Part shown: in pieces, positions 10,004 to 17,760 of the stretch
Position numbering within the stretch: the first letter of the stretch is position 1
How the letters are laid out: each line of letters opens with the position of its first letter
Assembly: GCF_003634695.1 (NCBI RefSeq)
Contig: NZ_RBWV01000002.1
Coordinates: 17,941 to 81,940, forward strand
DNA from: Motilibacter peucedani
GTDB lineage: Bacteria > Actinomycetota > Actinomycetes > Motilibacterales > Motilibacteraceae
Direction of reading: 5' to 3'
Length of the DNA: 64,000 nt
Notes under the pieces: model-generated
Database searches by the model: none
What the model saw: the letters and a program-made list of their open reading frames with translations, nothing else
Told to the model about the DNA's origin: nothing
Program-made: the position numbers and the translations under genes

Positions 10004-11062
10004 ATGCCCACCACCCCGAGCTCACGCCCCCTGCGCATCGCCGTCCTCGCCTCGATCGCCCACCGGGCCCCGCCGCGCGGCTACGGCCCCTGGGAGCAGG
10101 TGGCCTCGACGCTCGCCGAGGGTCTGGTCGCCCTCGGCCACGACGTGACGCTCTTCGCCACTGCGGACTCCGCGACCTCGGGCCGCCTCCACGCCGAGGC
10201 CCCCCGCGGCTACGAGGAGGACCCCTCCGTCGATGCAAAGGTCTACGAAGGTCTGCACATCGCGGCCGCTTTCGAGCGGGCCGACAGCTTCGACGTCATC
10301 TCCAACCAGTTCGACTTCCTACCGCTGACCTACAGCCGTCTCGTCGACATACCACTGGTGACCACCGTGCACGGCTTCTCCTCCGAGCGGATCCTGCCTG
10401 TCTACCGGCGGTATGACGCCACCAGCCACTACGTCGCCATCAGCGGCTCCGACCGGCACCCGGACCTGGGCTACGCCGCGACCATCCACCACGGCATCGA
10501 CCCCGCACAGTTCACCTTCCGGCCAGACTCGCAGGGCTACCTGCTCTTCCTCGGCCGCATCCACCCCGACAAGGGCACGCACCTGGCGGTCGAGGTGGCC
10601 CGCCGGGCCGGCCTGCCACTGCGGATCGCGGGCATCGTCCAGGACGACGCCTACTTCACCGAGCGGGTGCTCCCTCACGTCGGGCACGACGGCGTCACCT
10701 ACGAGGGCCCGGTCGGGCCGGCGGAGCGCGACGCGCTCCTCGGTGGCGCGCTCGCGCTGCTGCACCTGATCGGCTTCGCCGAGCCCTTCGGGCTCTCGGT
10801 GGTCGAGTCGCTGGCGACGGGTACGCCTGTGGTGGCCTTCGCGCTCGGATCGATGCCCGAGCTGGTGCGGCACGGCACTACCGGCTTCCTCGTCGACGAC
10901 GTCGAGGAGGCGGTGGCCGCCGTGGCGCAGGTGCCCCACCTGTCGAGGGCGGCCTGCCGGGCCGACGTCGAGGAGCGGTTCACCGCCCGCAGGATGGTGG
11001 CCGAGTACGCGGCGCTGTTCGCCGACGTGGCCGCCGGGCGGAGCGTAGCGGCACGGTCCTAG
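10004..11062 (+). CDS. GT4-family glycosyltransferase
   Basis: 352 residues, GT-B fold. The N-terminal domain begins RIAVLASIAHRAPPRGYGPWE, the donor-domain start is LLFLGRIHPDKGTHLAVEVA, and the nucleotide-sugar E-x7-E motif is EPFGLSVVE, followed by ATGTPVVAF. Members transfer a hexose from a nucleotide sugar to an acceptor glycan or small molecule; donor and acceptor are unknown. It is the last gene of the rightward MarR/GDH/GH15 set, and its stop overlaps that of the converging gene at 11059 by four bases. A second GT4 gene in the converging operon suggests that the two transferases may act in the same pathway (inference). Confidence 0.9.
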   Translation: MPTTPSSRPLRIAVLASIAHRAPPRGYGPWEQVASTLAEGLVALGHDVTLFATADSATSGRLHAEAPRGYEEDPSVDAKVYEGLHIAAAFERADSFDVISNQFDFLPLTYSRLVDIPLVTTVHGFSSERILPVYRRYDATSHYVAISGSDRHPDLGYAATIHHGIDPAQFTFRPDSQGYLLFLGRIHPDKGTHLAVEVARRAGLPLRIAGIVQDDAYFTERVLPHVGHDGVTYEGPVGPAERDALLGGALALLHLIGFAEPFGLSVVESLATGTPVVAFALGSMPELVRHGTTGFLVDDVEEAVAAVAQVPHLSRAACRADVEERFTARRMVAEYAALFADVAAGRSVAARS

Positions 11063-12084
11063 AGCCCGCCGACCAGCAGCAGGGCGCGGGCGTGCTGCAG
11101 CGTGGAGATCGCGGCGAGCGTCGACTCGGCACCCTGGTTCTCGTTGCGGCCGTCCACCTCGAGCCCGTCGAAGCCGCCCCCGCTGATCGTGTCCACCAGC
11201 GGGGTCGCTCCGTCGTTGTGCCCGTGGAACCACGCCGCCGCGAGCTCGATCCCGCCGAGCCACCGGTCGTCGCCGGTCACGGCAAGGGCACGGGCGCAGG
11301 CGTCGGCCAGCGCAGCCACCTCGATCGGCTGCTGGTCGAAGCCGGCGCCGAGGTCGGCCGGGCCGCGGCCCGCCACCGGCACGACGGAGAGGTGGCCGTC
11401 GCGGGTCTCCTGCTCGAGCAGCCAGCCGAGCAGCAGCAGGCCGTCGTCGAGCAGCGAGCGGTCGCCCAGCAACGAGCCGGCGGCGACCAGCACCTCGGGC
11501 AGTGCGGCGTTGGCGTAGCGCAGGCGCAGCTCGGGCCACGGCCAGGAGGCCGCCGCCGCAGGTCGCCCCACCGCGCGGGCCGCGTCGGCCAGCAACGCCC
11601 GGGCCAGCGGGTCGGACGGGCGCACCGCGAGCACCTCGGCGGCGCCGAGCCCGGCGAAGGCCATGGCCCGCGACCACCGCGAGCGCAGCACCGCGCCGCG
11701 CTCGAACGCGGCCAGCGCGGCCTCGCGGGCCGTGGAGCTGGCGGGGCGGCGTACCGCAGCGCCCAGGCCCCACAGCGCTCGGCCCCACCAGTCCTCGGTG
11801 CTCGAGGCGCCGGACCACCGCAGGTCGGCGCTGCGCCGGTTGCGGAAGGTCCCGTCCTCGCTCTGGGCGCTCACCACGAAGCCGAGGTACTGCTCCTGCA
11901 GCCCGGACAGTTCGGGATCCGCCTCGCGGCACACCACCACGAGGGCGCGCGCGACGTCATCGACGCAGTAGCCGTGCGCCGTGCGAGGCACGATGCCCTC
12001 GGCGTGCTCGTAGAGGCCCCCGGCGTCGGTGAGGCGTCGGAGGTGGCTGAAGGAGGGGCGCAGGAGGGGTGGAGCCACCCTCAC
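11059..12084 (-). CDS. Putative (alpha/alpha)-barrel carbohydrate-active protein
   Basis: 341 residues, no signal peptide. Repeated helix pairs with conserved aromatic/acidic caps (GYCVDDVARALVV, STEDWWGRALWGLG, RYANAALPEVLVAAG, GFDQQPIEVAALADAC, NENQGAESTLAAIS) suggest an (alpha/alpha)6 toroid of the kind seen in glycosidases and epimerases. The NENQGAES tail is characteristic of this actinobacterial group, which I know only as a companion of GT4 enzymes. The start is a GTG at 12084 overlapping the upstream glycosyltransferase stop (GTGA), indicating translational coupling. The exact reaction is not known. Confidence 0.7.
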   Translation of the reverse strand: MRVAPPLLRPSFSHLRRLTDAGGLYEHAEGIVPRTAHGYCVDDVARALVVVCREADPELSGLQEQYLGFVVSAQSEDGTFRNRRSADLRWSGASSTEDWWGRALWGLGAAVRRPASSTAREAALAAFERGAVLRSRWSRAMAFAGLGAAEVLAVRPSDPLARALLADAARAVGRPAAAASWPWPELRLRYANAALPEVLVAAGSLLGDRSLLDDGLLLLGWLLEQETRDGHLSVVPVAGRGPADLGAGFDQQPIEVAALADACARALAVTGDDRWLGGIELAAAWFHGHNDGATPLVDTISGGGFDGLEVDGRNENQGAESTLAAISTLQHARALLLVGGL

Positions 12085-13223
12085 GCGGCGGCCACTGCGG
12101 CGGCCACCAGGGTGTCTGCGACCGACTGGTAGCGCTGCGCGACCGCGCCCCACAGCAGCTCCGGCGCCTTCCGCACGGCCGAGGCGCTCATGGCGGCGGC
12201 GAGGCCCGGCTCGGTGAGCACCCGGCGCAGCGCCGCCTCGAGGGCCGCGGCGTCGCGCTGGGGCACGACCAGCCCGGGACCGTCGGAGAGCAGCTCGGTC
12301 GCGTGGGGGAACGCGGTGGAGACCACCGGTCGCCCGGCGGCCACCGCCTCGATCAGCACGCCCGAGGTGACCTGGTCGACCGAGTCGTAGGGCAGCAGCA
12401 CCACGTCCGCCGAGCGCACCAGCCGGGCGAGGCTCTCGAGGTCGAGGTAGCTGTCGTCGAACTCGACGTGCCCCGTGACGCCGCGCTCGCGGACCCTCGC
12501 CCGGAGGCCGTCTCGGTAGCTCTCGCCGTCGCGCTCGAGGACCTTCGGATGGGTCTTGCCCGCCACGAGGTAGCGCACGTCCAGGTCGCGCAGGCCGGCT
12601 ACCGCGTCAACGGCCCACTCGATGCCCTTGCCCGGGCCGAGCAAGCCCCACGTCAGGACCAGCGGACGCTCGGAGGAGCCGGCCGACCTGACGGCGCGTC
12701 CGGTGTCGGCGGCACCGTGCGGGATCACGACGACCCTCGCGGGGTCCGCGCCGTAGCGGCTGAGCAGCCTGTCGCGCGCGGTCTGCGTCATGGTCACGAC
12801 GACGGCGGAGATCTCCAGCAGGCGCAGCAGGATGTGCCGCTGACGCACGGACGGCTCTTCGAGCACGGTGTGCAGGACCGAGACGACCGGGACGGTCAGG
12901 GCCCCGAGGACCTCGAGCACGTCGCTGCCGTCAGGGCCGCCGTAGATGCCGTACTCGTGCTGCACGAGGACCGCGTCGTAGGAGTCGAGCAGGTCGACCG
13001 CCCGGGCCGCGCTGCGGGCAGACCCGTTGACCAGGTGGCCCACGACCTCGGGGCCGGGGCGGCCCTCAGGGGCGTCCACGACGCGGACCACCCCGAGCCT
13101 CGAGGAGAGCGGTGCCAGGTGCGCGTACAGGGCGGCGCTGAAGGTGGCCAGACCGCACTGCGTGGGCGGGTAGGTCGAGAGGATCGCGACGGACGCGGGT
13201 CGAGCCGGTGCCCCCGGGCTCAC
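12081..13223 (-). CDS. GT4-family glycosyltransferase
   Basis: 380 residues. N-terminal domain: ASVAILSTYPPTQCGLATFS and VLVQHEYGIYGG. C-terminal donor domain: LTWGLLGPGKGIEWAVDAVA, then LPYDSVDQVTSGVLIEAVAAGRPVVST, containing the acidic donor-site segment. The HEYGIYGG motif is typical of bacterial glucosyl/mannosyl transferases of this subgroup. The GTG start at 13223 overlaps the stop of the Lys-rich miniprotein (GTGA), and its own stop overlaps the next gene's GTG, so the three genes are translationally chained. Product unknown; it may cooperate with the GT4 at 10004. Confidence 0.9.
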   Translation of the reverse strand: MSPGAPARPASVAILSTYPPTQCGLATFSAALYAHLAPLSSRLGVVRVVDAPEGRPGPEVVGHLVNGSARSAARAVDLLDSYDAVLVQHEYGIYGGPDGSDVLEVLGALTVPVVSVLHTVLEEPSVRQRHILLRLLEISAVVVTMTQTARDRLLSRYGADPARVVVIPHGAADTGRAVRSAGSSERPLVLTWGLLGPGKGIEWAVDAVAGLRDLDVRYLVAGKTHPKVLERDGESYRDGLRARVRERGVTGHVEFDDSYLDLESLARLVRSADVVLLPYDSVDQVTSGVLIEAVAAGRPVVSTAFPHATELLSDGPGLVVPQRDAAALEAALRRVLTEPGLAAAMSASAVRKAPELLWGAVAQRYQSVADTLVAAAVAAA

Positions 13224-13354
13224 TTCTTGGTGCTGGTGCGGTCGACGGCTGACGAGGAGCCGCTGCCGGCCACCGGGGTCTGCCCCTTGGTCTTCTTGTT
13301 CGCTTCGAGCTTGGGCTTGCGGGCCTCGCGGCCGCCCTTGTTCTTGCCTGCCAT
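13220..13354 (-). CDS. 44-residue Lys-rich conserved miniprotein
   Basis: Sequence character: MAGKNKGGREARKPKLEANK, then further Lys/Thr/Ser residues; no hydrophobic segment; strongly basic. GGGAG lies 7 nt before the ATG. The stop overlaps the GTG of the glycosyltransferase, so it is translated as part of that operon. I recall short basic proteins of the same MAGKNKGGRE type in other actinomycetes, which argues that it is a real gene. It may be nucleic-acid or ribosome associated, but that is a guess from charge only. Confidence 0.7.
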   Translation of the reverse strand: MAGKNKGGREARKPKLEANKKTKGQTPVAGSGSSSAVDRTSTKK

Positions 13355-13521
13355 GCGGAACTCCCAGATCGGCGGCTGCGTGACGTGCTGGCAGCCAGGT
13401 CGACGCGTCACGTCGAGAAGCGGCACGAGATGGCGAACGCCGGACGGCGACTCCGCTCGGAGTCCGGTCGGTTCTAGGCACGCTCGGGAGGACCCAGTGT
13501 CTCACGGATCGGACGGGCAGG

Positions 13522-13557
13522 ACGAGGTGCCGGCGGCGCGCGCCGCCGGCACCTCGT
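13522..13557. terminator. 36-bp perfect palindrome, likely terminator
   Basis: The two halves (from ACGAGGTGCCGGCGGCGC and its complement) are perfectly self-complementary. It sits 8 bp past the stop of the secreted glycosidase (leftward) and about 170 bp upstream of the miniprotein operon. No T-tract follows, as is common for actinomycete hairpin terminators. Confidence 0.7.
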
Positions 13558-13564
13558 GCCGGGC

Positions 13565-15367
13565 TCAGCCCCGCGGCGTCGCGGCCGCCAGAGCCGCAGC
13601 GTCCGCGCCCCCGCCGACGACGAGCACCGGCACGGCTCCGACCGCGATCGAGTCGCCCGCGGCGGCCGGACGCACGTCGCCGTAGAGCCCGACCGTCGCA
13701 GTGGTGCCCTTGCTCGCGGTGACGGAGCGGCCGTCCGCGGTCGACCACAGCACCTGCGCCCAGCCGCCGGAGTCGGGACGCAGGCTGCAGGCCCGCACGT
13801 CACCGCTCTGCGAGCAGCCGACCAGCACCGAGCGCGTGAGCCAGCCGGCCGTGCGCATCCACGCCTGGGCGGCCGGCGTCAGCCCGTCGGCGTGCTCGTC
13901 GACCGAGATGCCGAGGATGCGGGCGGTGCCCCAGGAGTACCAGAACACCCGGTCGATGCCGGCCGCCCGGTCGGCGAGCAGCGTTCTCGCGATGAAGGCG
14001 CCGCCCAGCGGGTCGGGCACCGGCACCGCGTCGGCCGTTCCGCCGGTCACGCCGTAGTTCACCTCGGTGTTCCACACCGGCTTCGAGATGCCGCGCTTGC
14101 GCAGCGCGTCGACGACGCTGACCAGCTGGGCCACCGCGTCCTCCGGCAGCTGCTGCGGCATCGGGTAGAGGTGCAGCGAGATGACGTCGAGGTCGGAGAT
14201 GTCGACGGCGTCGAAGTAGCGGAACGCCCAGCCCTGCTGACCCTTCGTACGCGTCGCGAAGCCGGGGCTGACCACCAGGGCCGCCGGGTCGGCCGCCTTC
14301 ACGGCGTCGTGCGCGAGCGCGGTCAGGCGCACCAGCGAGGCCTCGTCGCCGTGGTAGTAGTCACCGACGAAGTTCGGCTCGTTCCAGATCTCGTAGCCCG
14401 CGATGCGGCCGCGGTAGCGGCTCGCCACGGCACTGACGTACTCGCTCCAGCGCGCGGGGTCGCTCGGCGGCATGCTGGCGCCCGGGCGCTGTGCGACGCC
14501 GGGGGCCGTCGGGTCCGAGGACGCCCAGGCAGGCGTCTGGCCCAGCACGAGCAGCGGCGAGAAGCCCTCGGCGACCGCCTTGGAGACGGCCGTGTCGAGC
14601 GGCGCCCAGTTCCACACCCCCGGAGCCGGCTCGAGGTCGGCCCAGGTGGTGCCGGTGTCCCAGAGCCGGATGCTCGCGAACCCGTTGAGCGCCGAGGCGC
14701 TCGGCGCGCCGTGCACGCCGAAGAACGAGGCCGAGGTGCGCCCCAGCGGCTGGGTGCTCGGCACCAGCGGCGCCGCGACGGGCTGCGACACCGGGCCGGG
14801 CTGCGGACCGGAAGCGCCTGGCACCACCGGCAGGACCGGCACGGCGCAGAGCTGCGCCAGGGTCGGCTGCTTCGCGACCGGCTTCCTGGCGACCGGCTTC
14901 TTGGCGACGATCTTCTTCGCAGCCGCCTTCTTCTTGGCAGCTGCCTTCTTCTCGGCCTCGGCGGCCTTCTTCGCCGCGGCCGCCTTCTTGGCAGCAGCGC
15001 TCAGCGCGGCGCGGCGCGCCCTCTTCGCAGCAGCAGCCTTCTTCTTCGCTGCAGAAGCTCTCTTCTTCGCTGCAGCAGCCTTCTTCTTCGCTGCAGCAGC
15101 CTTCTTCTTCGCTGCAGCGGCCTTCTTCGCCGCAGCCGCCTTCTTGGCGGCGACGGCCTTCTTCGTCGCCTCGGCCTTGGCCGCCGCGGCGACGGCGGCG
15201 GCGCACTGCTTGCCGGTCGCCGAGCGGGTCACGGCGGCAGGAGCGGGGGTGGGAGTGGCGGTTCCGGCGGTCGCACTGCCGGCGAGCGTGCCGGTCAGGG
15301 TGAGCGCCGCGAGGGCGACGGTGGCGGCCTGCGCCCACACGCTGCGGGCACGACTCGTCAGTGGCAC
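13565..15367 (-). CDS. Secreted clan GH-A glycosidase with a histone H1-like Lys/Ala tract
   Basis: 600 residues. A signal peptide (about residues 1-35) is followed by a Pro/Ala linker and then a tract from about residue 63 to 168 made almost only of Ala and Lys in AAKK/AAAKKK heptads, like histone H1 tails and bacterial Hc1/HupS tails. A Pro-rich linker leads to a (beta/alpha)8 domain. YEIWNEPNF (Glu330) fits the acid/base and VWNTEVNYG (Glu435) the nucleophile of clan GH-A (GH39/GH5-like); SLHLYP lies between them. The substrate is probably a polysaccharide, unspecified. The tract is coded by 21-bp direct repeats. Possible wall-binding or polyanion-binding role for the basic arm. Monocistronic, with hairpins at both ends. 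Confidence 0.82.
   Translation of the reverse strand: MPLTSRARSVWAQAATVALAALTLTGTLAGSATAGTATPTPAPAAVTRSATGKQCAAAVAAAAKAEATKKAVAAKKAAAAKKAAAAKKKAAAAKKKAAAAKKRASAAKKKAAAAKRARRAALSAAAKKAAAAKKAAEAEKKAAAKKKAAAKKIVAKKPVARKPVAKQPTLAQLCAVPVLPVVPGASGPQPGPVSQPVAAPLVPSTQPLGRTSASFFGVHGAPSASALNGFASIRLWDTGTTWADLEPAPGVWNWAPLDTAVSKAVAEGFSPLLVLGQTPAWASSDPTAPGVAQRPGASMPPSDPARWSEYVSAVASRYRGRIAGYEIWNEPNFVGDYYHGDEASLVRLTALAHDAVKAADPAALVVSPGFATRTKGQQGWAFRYFDAVDISDLDVISLHLYPMPQQLPEDAVAQLVSVVDALRKRGISKPVWNTEVNYGVTGGTADAVPVPDPLGGAFIARTLLADRAAGIDRVFWYSWGTARILGISVDEHADGLTPAAQAWMRTAGWLTRSVLVGCSQSGDVRACSLRPDSGGWAQVLWSTADGRSVTASKGTTATVGLYGDVRPAAAGDSIAVGAVPVLVVGGGADAAALAAATPRG
15039..15122. repeat. Four tandem 21-bp units inside the Lys/Ala coding tract
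   Basis: Units at 15039, 15060, 15081 and 15102, each close to TTCTTCTTCGCTGCAGCAGC plus one base and each carrying a CTGCAG. Each unit encodes one KKKAAAA-type heptad on the minus strand. Low-complexity coding repeat that can expand or contract by slippage in frame. Confidence 0.85.
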
Positions 15368-15443
15368 GGGAGAGCTCCGGGGGACGCTGGAGCCGCGACT
15401 CGGCTCGACGCGTACTCATCGGCACGCCGCCGCGCCCGTCACA

Positions 15444-15461
15444 AGCACCCGATCGGGTGCT
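15444..15461. terminator. 18-bp palindrome AGCACCCGATCGGGTGCT
   Basis: Perfect inverted repeat with a GATC loop, 28 bp past the stop of the small membrane gene (leftward transcription) and about 77 bp upstream of the secreted glycosidase start. It is best read as a short terminator hairpin for the mca operon; a regulator site for the glycosidase is the alternative. Confidence 0.5.
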
Positions 15462-15488
15462 AGCGCTCCCCTGCCCCCGGTCGCGCGC

Positions 15489-15698
15489 TCAGGGGGTCGG
15501 AGGCGTACGCCGCTGCTCGTCCTCGCGCGCTACGTCGTCCTCGTCGAAGCGCACCTTGCCCAGGTGCCGGGTCATCGAGCGCAGCAGCAGGACCAGCACG
15601 ACGCCGAGCAGCGCCACCACGAGGAAGCCGAGGACCCCCGGGGTGACCTTGCTCTCGTCGAAGGTGTCGGCCAGCCGGACCGCTGCGACGCTCGTCAT
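15489..15698 (-). CDS. Small single-pass membrane protein (Rv1083-like)
   Basis: 69 residues: a short polar N-terminus, one hydrophobic segment (about residues 19-40: PGVLGFLVVALLGVVLVLLL) and a charged tail RHLGKVRFDEDDVAREDEQ. The ATG overlaps the mca stop (ATGA), so the two are translationally coupled. In mycobacteria the gene after mca encodes the same type of protein (Rv1083, from memory), which makes it a conserved partner of unknown role. Confidence 0.82.
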   Translation of the reverse strand: MTSVAAVRLADTFDESKVTPGVLGFLVVALLGVVLVLLLRSMTRHLGKVRFDEDDVAREDEQRRTPPTP

Positions 15699-16579
15699 GC
15701 GGAGCTCCTCTCGAGGTGCTCGCGCACCCCGGCGAACAGGTCGTCCTCGGGCAGACGCACCCCGATGACCGAGCGGGCGAGCTCGTAGTCCTCGGTCGGC
15801 CACACCTTCTGCTGCACCTCGAGCGGGCAGGCGAACCACGAGCCGTCGGGGTCGACCTGGGTCGCGTGGGCGAGCAGAGCGCGGTCGCGGGTGGCGAACC
15901 ACTCGCCGCAGGGCACGCGGGTGGTGATGGGACGCTCGGCGCGGGTCTCCCAGCGCTCCATCCAGTCGGCGTAGGGCGACTCGAGCCCCTCGGCCAGCAT
16001 CGCCTGGTGCAGCGCGACCACGCGCCCGCGGGAGAAGGTCTGGTTGTAGTAGAGCTTGAGCGGCGTCCACGCCTCGCCGGTGCCGGGGTAGGCCTCCGGG
16101 TCGCCCGCGGCGTCGAAGGCCACGTCGGTGATGCGGTGGCACATGATGTGGTCGGGGTGGGGGTAGCCGCCCTGCTCGTCGTAGGTCGTGACCACGTGGG
16201 GGCGGAACTCCCGGACCACCCGCACGAGCGGCTCGGCCGCGAGCTCGACGTCCTGCAGGGCGAAGCAGCCCTCGGGCAGCGGCGGCAGCGGGTCGCCCTC
16301 GGGCAGGCCCGAGTCGACGAAGCCGAGCCAGACCTGCCGGACCCCGAGGATCTCGCGGGCGGCGTCCATCTCGGCGGCGCGGACCGCGGGCAGGTTCGCC
16401 AGCACGCCCTCGTCGTGGGCCAGGCGCGGGTTGAGGATCGAGCCGCGCTCACCACCGGTGCAGGTGGCGACGAGGACCTCGACCCCCTCGCTGACGTAGC
16501 GCGCCATCGCGGCAGCGCCCTTGCTCGACTCGTCGTCGGGGTGCGCATGCACCGCCAGGAGTCGCAGCGGCTCCGGCAC
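15695..16579 (-). CDS. mca: Mycothiol S-conjugate amidase
   Basis: 294 residues. Cleaves mycothiol S-conjugates of toxins and antibiotics into a mercapturic acid and GlcN-inositol, a cytosolic detoxification step specific to actinomycetes. Zinc-binding motif AVHAHPDDES (His13, Asp16) and HPDH (His141, His144) are present; ATCTGGERGSILNP and YYNQTFSR match Mca rather than the shorter MshB deacetylase. A GTG start at 16579 with GAGGAGGG upstream places the first beta-strand LRLLAVHAHPDD at the right distance. Divergent from the DUF4307-like gene, followed by the coupled small membrane gene. Its presence shows that the host makes mycothiol. Confidence 0.95.
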   Translation of the reverse strand: MPEPLRLLAVHAHPDDESSKGAAAMARYVSEGVEVLVATCTGGERGSILNPRLAHDEGVLANLPAVRAAEMDAAREILGVRQVWLGFVDSGLPEGDPLPPLPEGCFALQDVELAAEPLVRVVREFRPHVVTTYDEQGGYPHPDHIMCHRITDVAFDAAGDPEAYPGTGEAWTPLKLYYNQTFSRGRVVALHQAMLAEGLESPYADWMERWETRAERPITTRVPCGEWFATRDRALLAHATQVDPDGSWFACPLEVQQKVWPTEDYELARSVIGVRLPEDDLFAGVREHLERSSA

Positions 16580-16712
16580 TCGCCCTCCTCGCGCGTGCGA
16601 CGATGACACGGGCACCTGGCCCGCGCACCGCGCGTCCGGACCGGCGCCTGCCGCCGGTCCTGCACCGACCGTGGTCGGTGGCACCCATCCTCCTGCACCG
16701 GAGCCCGTACCC

Positions 16713-17123
16713 GTGAACCCGACCCCCTCCACCACCTCCGCCGGCGGTGGCGTGCCCGCCGACCGCTACGGCCGGCCGGCCACGGGACGCCGGCCGCTGG
16801 CGTACGCAGCGGCGGCGCTGCTCGCGGTCCTGGCGGTCGCTTGGGTGGCCTGGGTGGCGCTCGGCGGCAGCGACCCCGTCAGCGCCCAGGTGCAGGGCTT
16901 CGAGGAGGTCGCGCCGCGCGTCGTGCGCGCCCGGGTGGTCGTGACGGCGCCGCCGGACGCCGCCGTCCGGTGCACCCTGCGCGCCCTCGACGAGGACCGC
17001 GCGGTCGTCGGGCGCGCCGCCCTGGAGCTCCCGGCCGGGGCCCGGTCCCGCGGCGCCAGCGTCGACATCCGCGTGCTCACCAGCGCCTCCAGCGTCGAGG
17101 AGGTCGGCTGCTCGCCGGCTTGA
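16713..17123 (+). CDS. DUF4307-like membrane-anchored protein (Rv1081c-like)
   Basis: 136 residues: a short cytoplasmic leader with DRYGRP, one transmembrane helix (about residues 33-52, LAYAAAALLAVLAVAWVAWV), then an extracytoplasmic domain of about 80 residues with VQGFEEVAPRVVRARVVV and two cysteines (VRCTLRALDED, EVGCSPA) that could pair. The order Rv1080c(greA)-Rv1081c-mca in M. tuberculosis matches. The start is a GTG at 16713 with GGAG upstream. Function unknown. Confidence 0.8.
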   Translation: MNPTPSTTSAGGGVPADRYGRPATGRRPLAYAAAALLAVLAVAWVAWVALGGSDPVSAQVQGFEEVAPRVVRARVVVTAPPDAAVRCTLRALDEDRAVVGRAALELPAGARSRGASVDIRVLTSASSVEEVGCSPA

Positions 17124-17202
17124 GACGATAGAGTCGTGGGTCCACCGCGAGGACCGCCGCGCACGGAGCGCGACCCACCAGCGAGACCCAGCAGGAGATG
17201 CC

Positions 17203-17691
17203 GTGAGCGAGACCAGCGCCCAGACCGCCTGGCTGACGCAGGAGCAGTTCGACCGGCTCACCGCCGAGCTCGAGCACCTGCGCGGCCCGGCGCGCGCCGA
17301 GATCGTCAAGCGCATCGAGGCCGCGCGCGAGGAGGGCGACCTCAAGGAGAACGGCGGCTACCACGCCGCCAAGGACGAGCAGGGCAAGCAGGAGGCCCGC
17401 ATCCGCCAGCTCACCCAGCTGCTCGAGAACTCCCGCATCGGCGTCGCGGCCGCTCCCGAGGGCGTCGTCGCGCCCGGCATGGTCGTCACGGCCGAGGTCG
17501 CCGGCGACGTCGAGACGTTCCTTCTCGGGTCGCGCGAGGGCATCAGCGGCGACATCGACGTCTACTCCCCCACCTCGCCGCTCGGCGCGGCCATCGTCGG
17601 CCAGCACGTGGGCACGACGACCTCCTACACCGCGCCCAACGGGCGCGAGATCACCGTCGTCGTGAAGGACGTCAAGCCGTACGCCGGCTAG
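17203..17691 (+). CDS. greA: Transcription elongation factor GreA
   Basis: 162 residues. Rescues backtracked RNA polymerase by inserting its coiled coil into the secondary channel and stimulating transcript cleavage. N-terminal coiled coil (about residues 12-80) with the acidic tip REEGDLKENGGYHAAKDEQG, followed by the FKBP-like C-terminal domain that ends in ITVVVKDVKPY. AGGAG precedes the GTG start by 7 nt. Downstream of the DUF4307-like gene on the same strand, as in other actinobacteria. Confidence 0.96.
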   Translation: MSETSAQTAWLTQEQFDRLTAELEHLRGPARAEIVKRIEAAREEGDLKENGGYHAAKDEQGKQEARIRQLTQLLENSRIGVAAAPEGVVAPGMVVTAEVAGDVETFLLGSREGISGDIDVYSPTSPLGAAIVGQHVGTTTSYTAPNGREITVVVKDVKPYAG

Positions 17692-17704
17692 TCCCCCGAA
17701 AACT

Positions 17705-17760
17705 GCTTGCATGCTGCATCCAACTGCAGTAGCGTTGCTTGCATGGCCCAAGCAACTGCA
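17705..17760. promoter_or_regulatory. Two 24-bp direct repeats over the MarR promoter and start
   Basis: Copy 1 (17705-17728) and copy 2 (17737-17760) each read GCTTGCATG, 7 variable bases, CAACTGCA; the copies are exactly 32 bp apart, about three helical turns. They cover the -35/-10 region and the start codon of the MarR gene, so they are the likely autoregulatory sites. Confidence 0.65.
17707..17735 (+). promoter_or_regulatory. Promoter of the MarR/MFS operon, probably leaderless
   Basis: -35 TTGCAT (17707-17712), 17-nt spacer, -10 TAGCGT (17730-17735). Transcription should start about 7 nt downstream, at or next to the ATG at 17743. There is no Shine-Dalgarno sequence before that ATG, which agrees with a leaderless mRNA. 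Confidence 0.6.

Noticed and set aside
13522..13557. The 36-bp palindrome as a regulator binding site
   Set aside because: Its length, GC content and position 8 bp after a stop codon fit a terminator hairpin better than an operator.
15039..15122. Tandem 21-bp units resembling a CRISPR or VNTR array
   Set aside because: There are no unique spacers; the units are contiguous and encode Lys/Ala heptads in frame within a longer protein.
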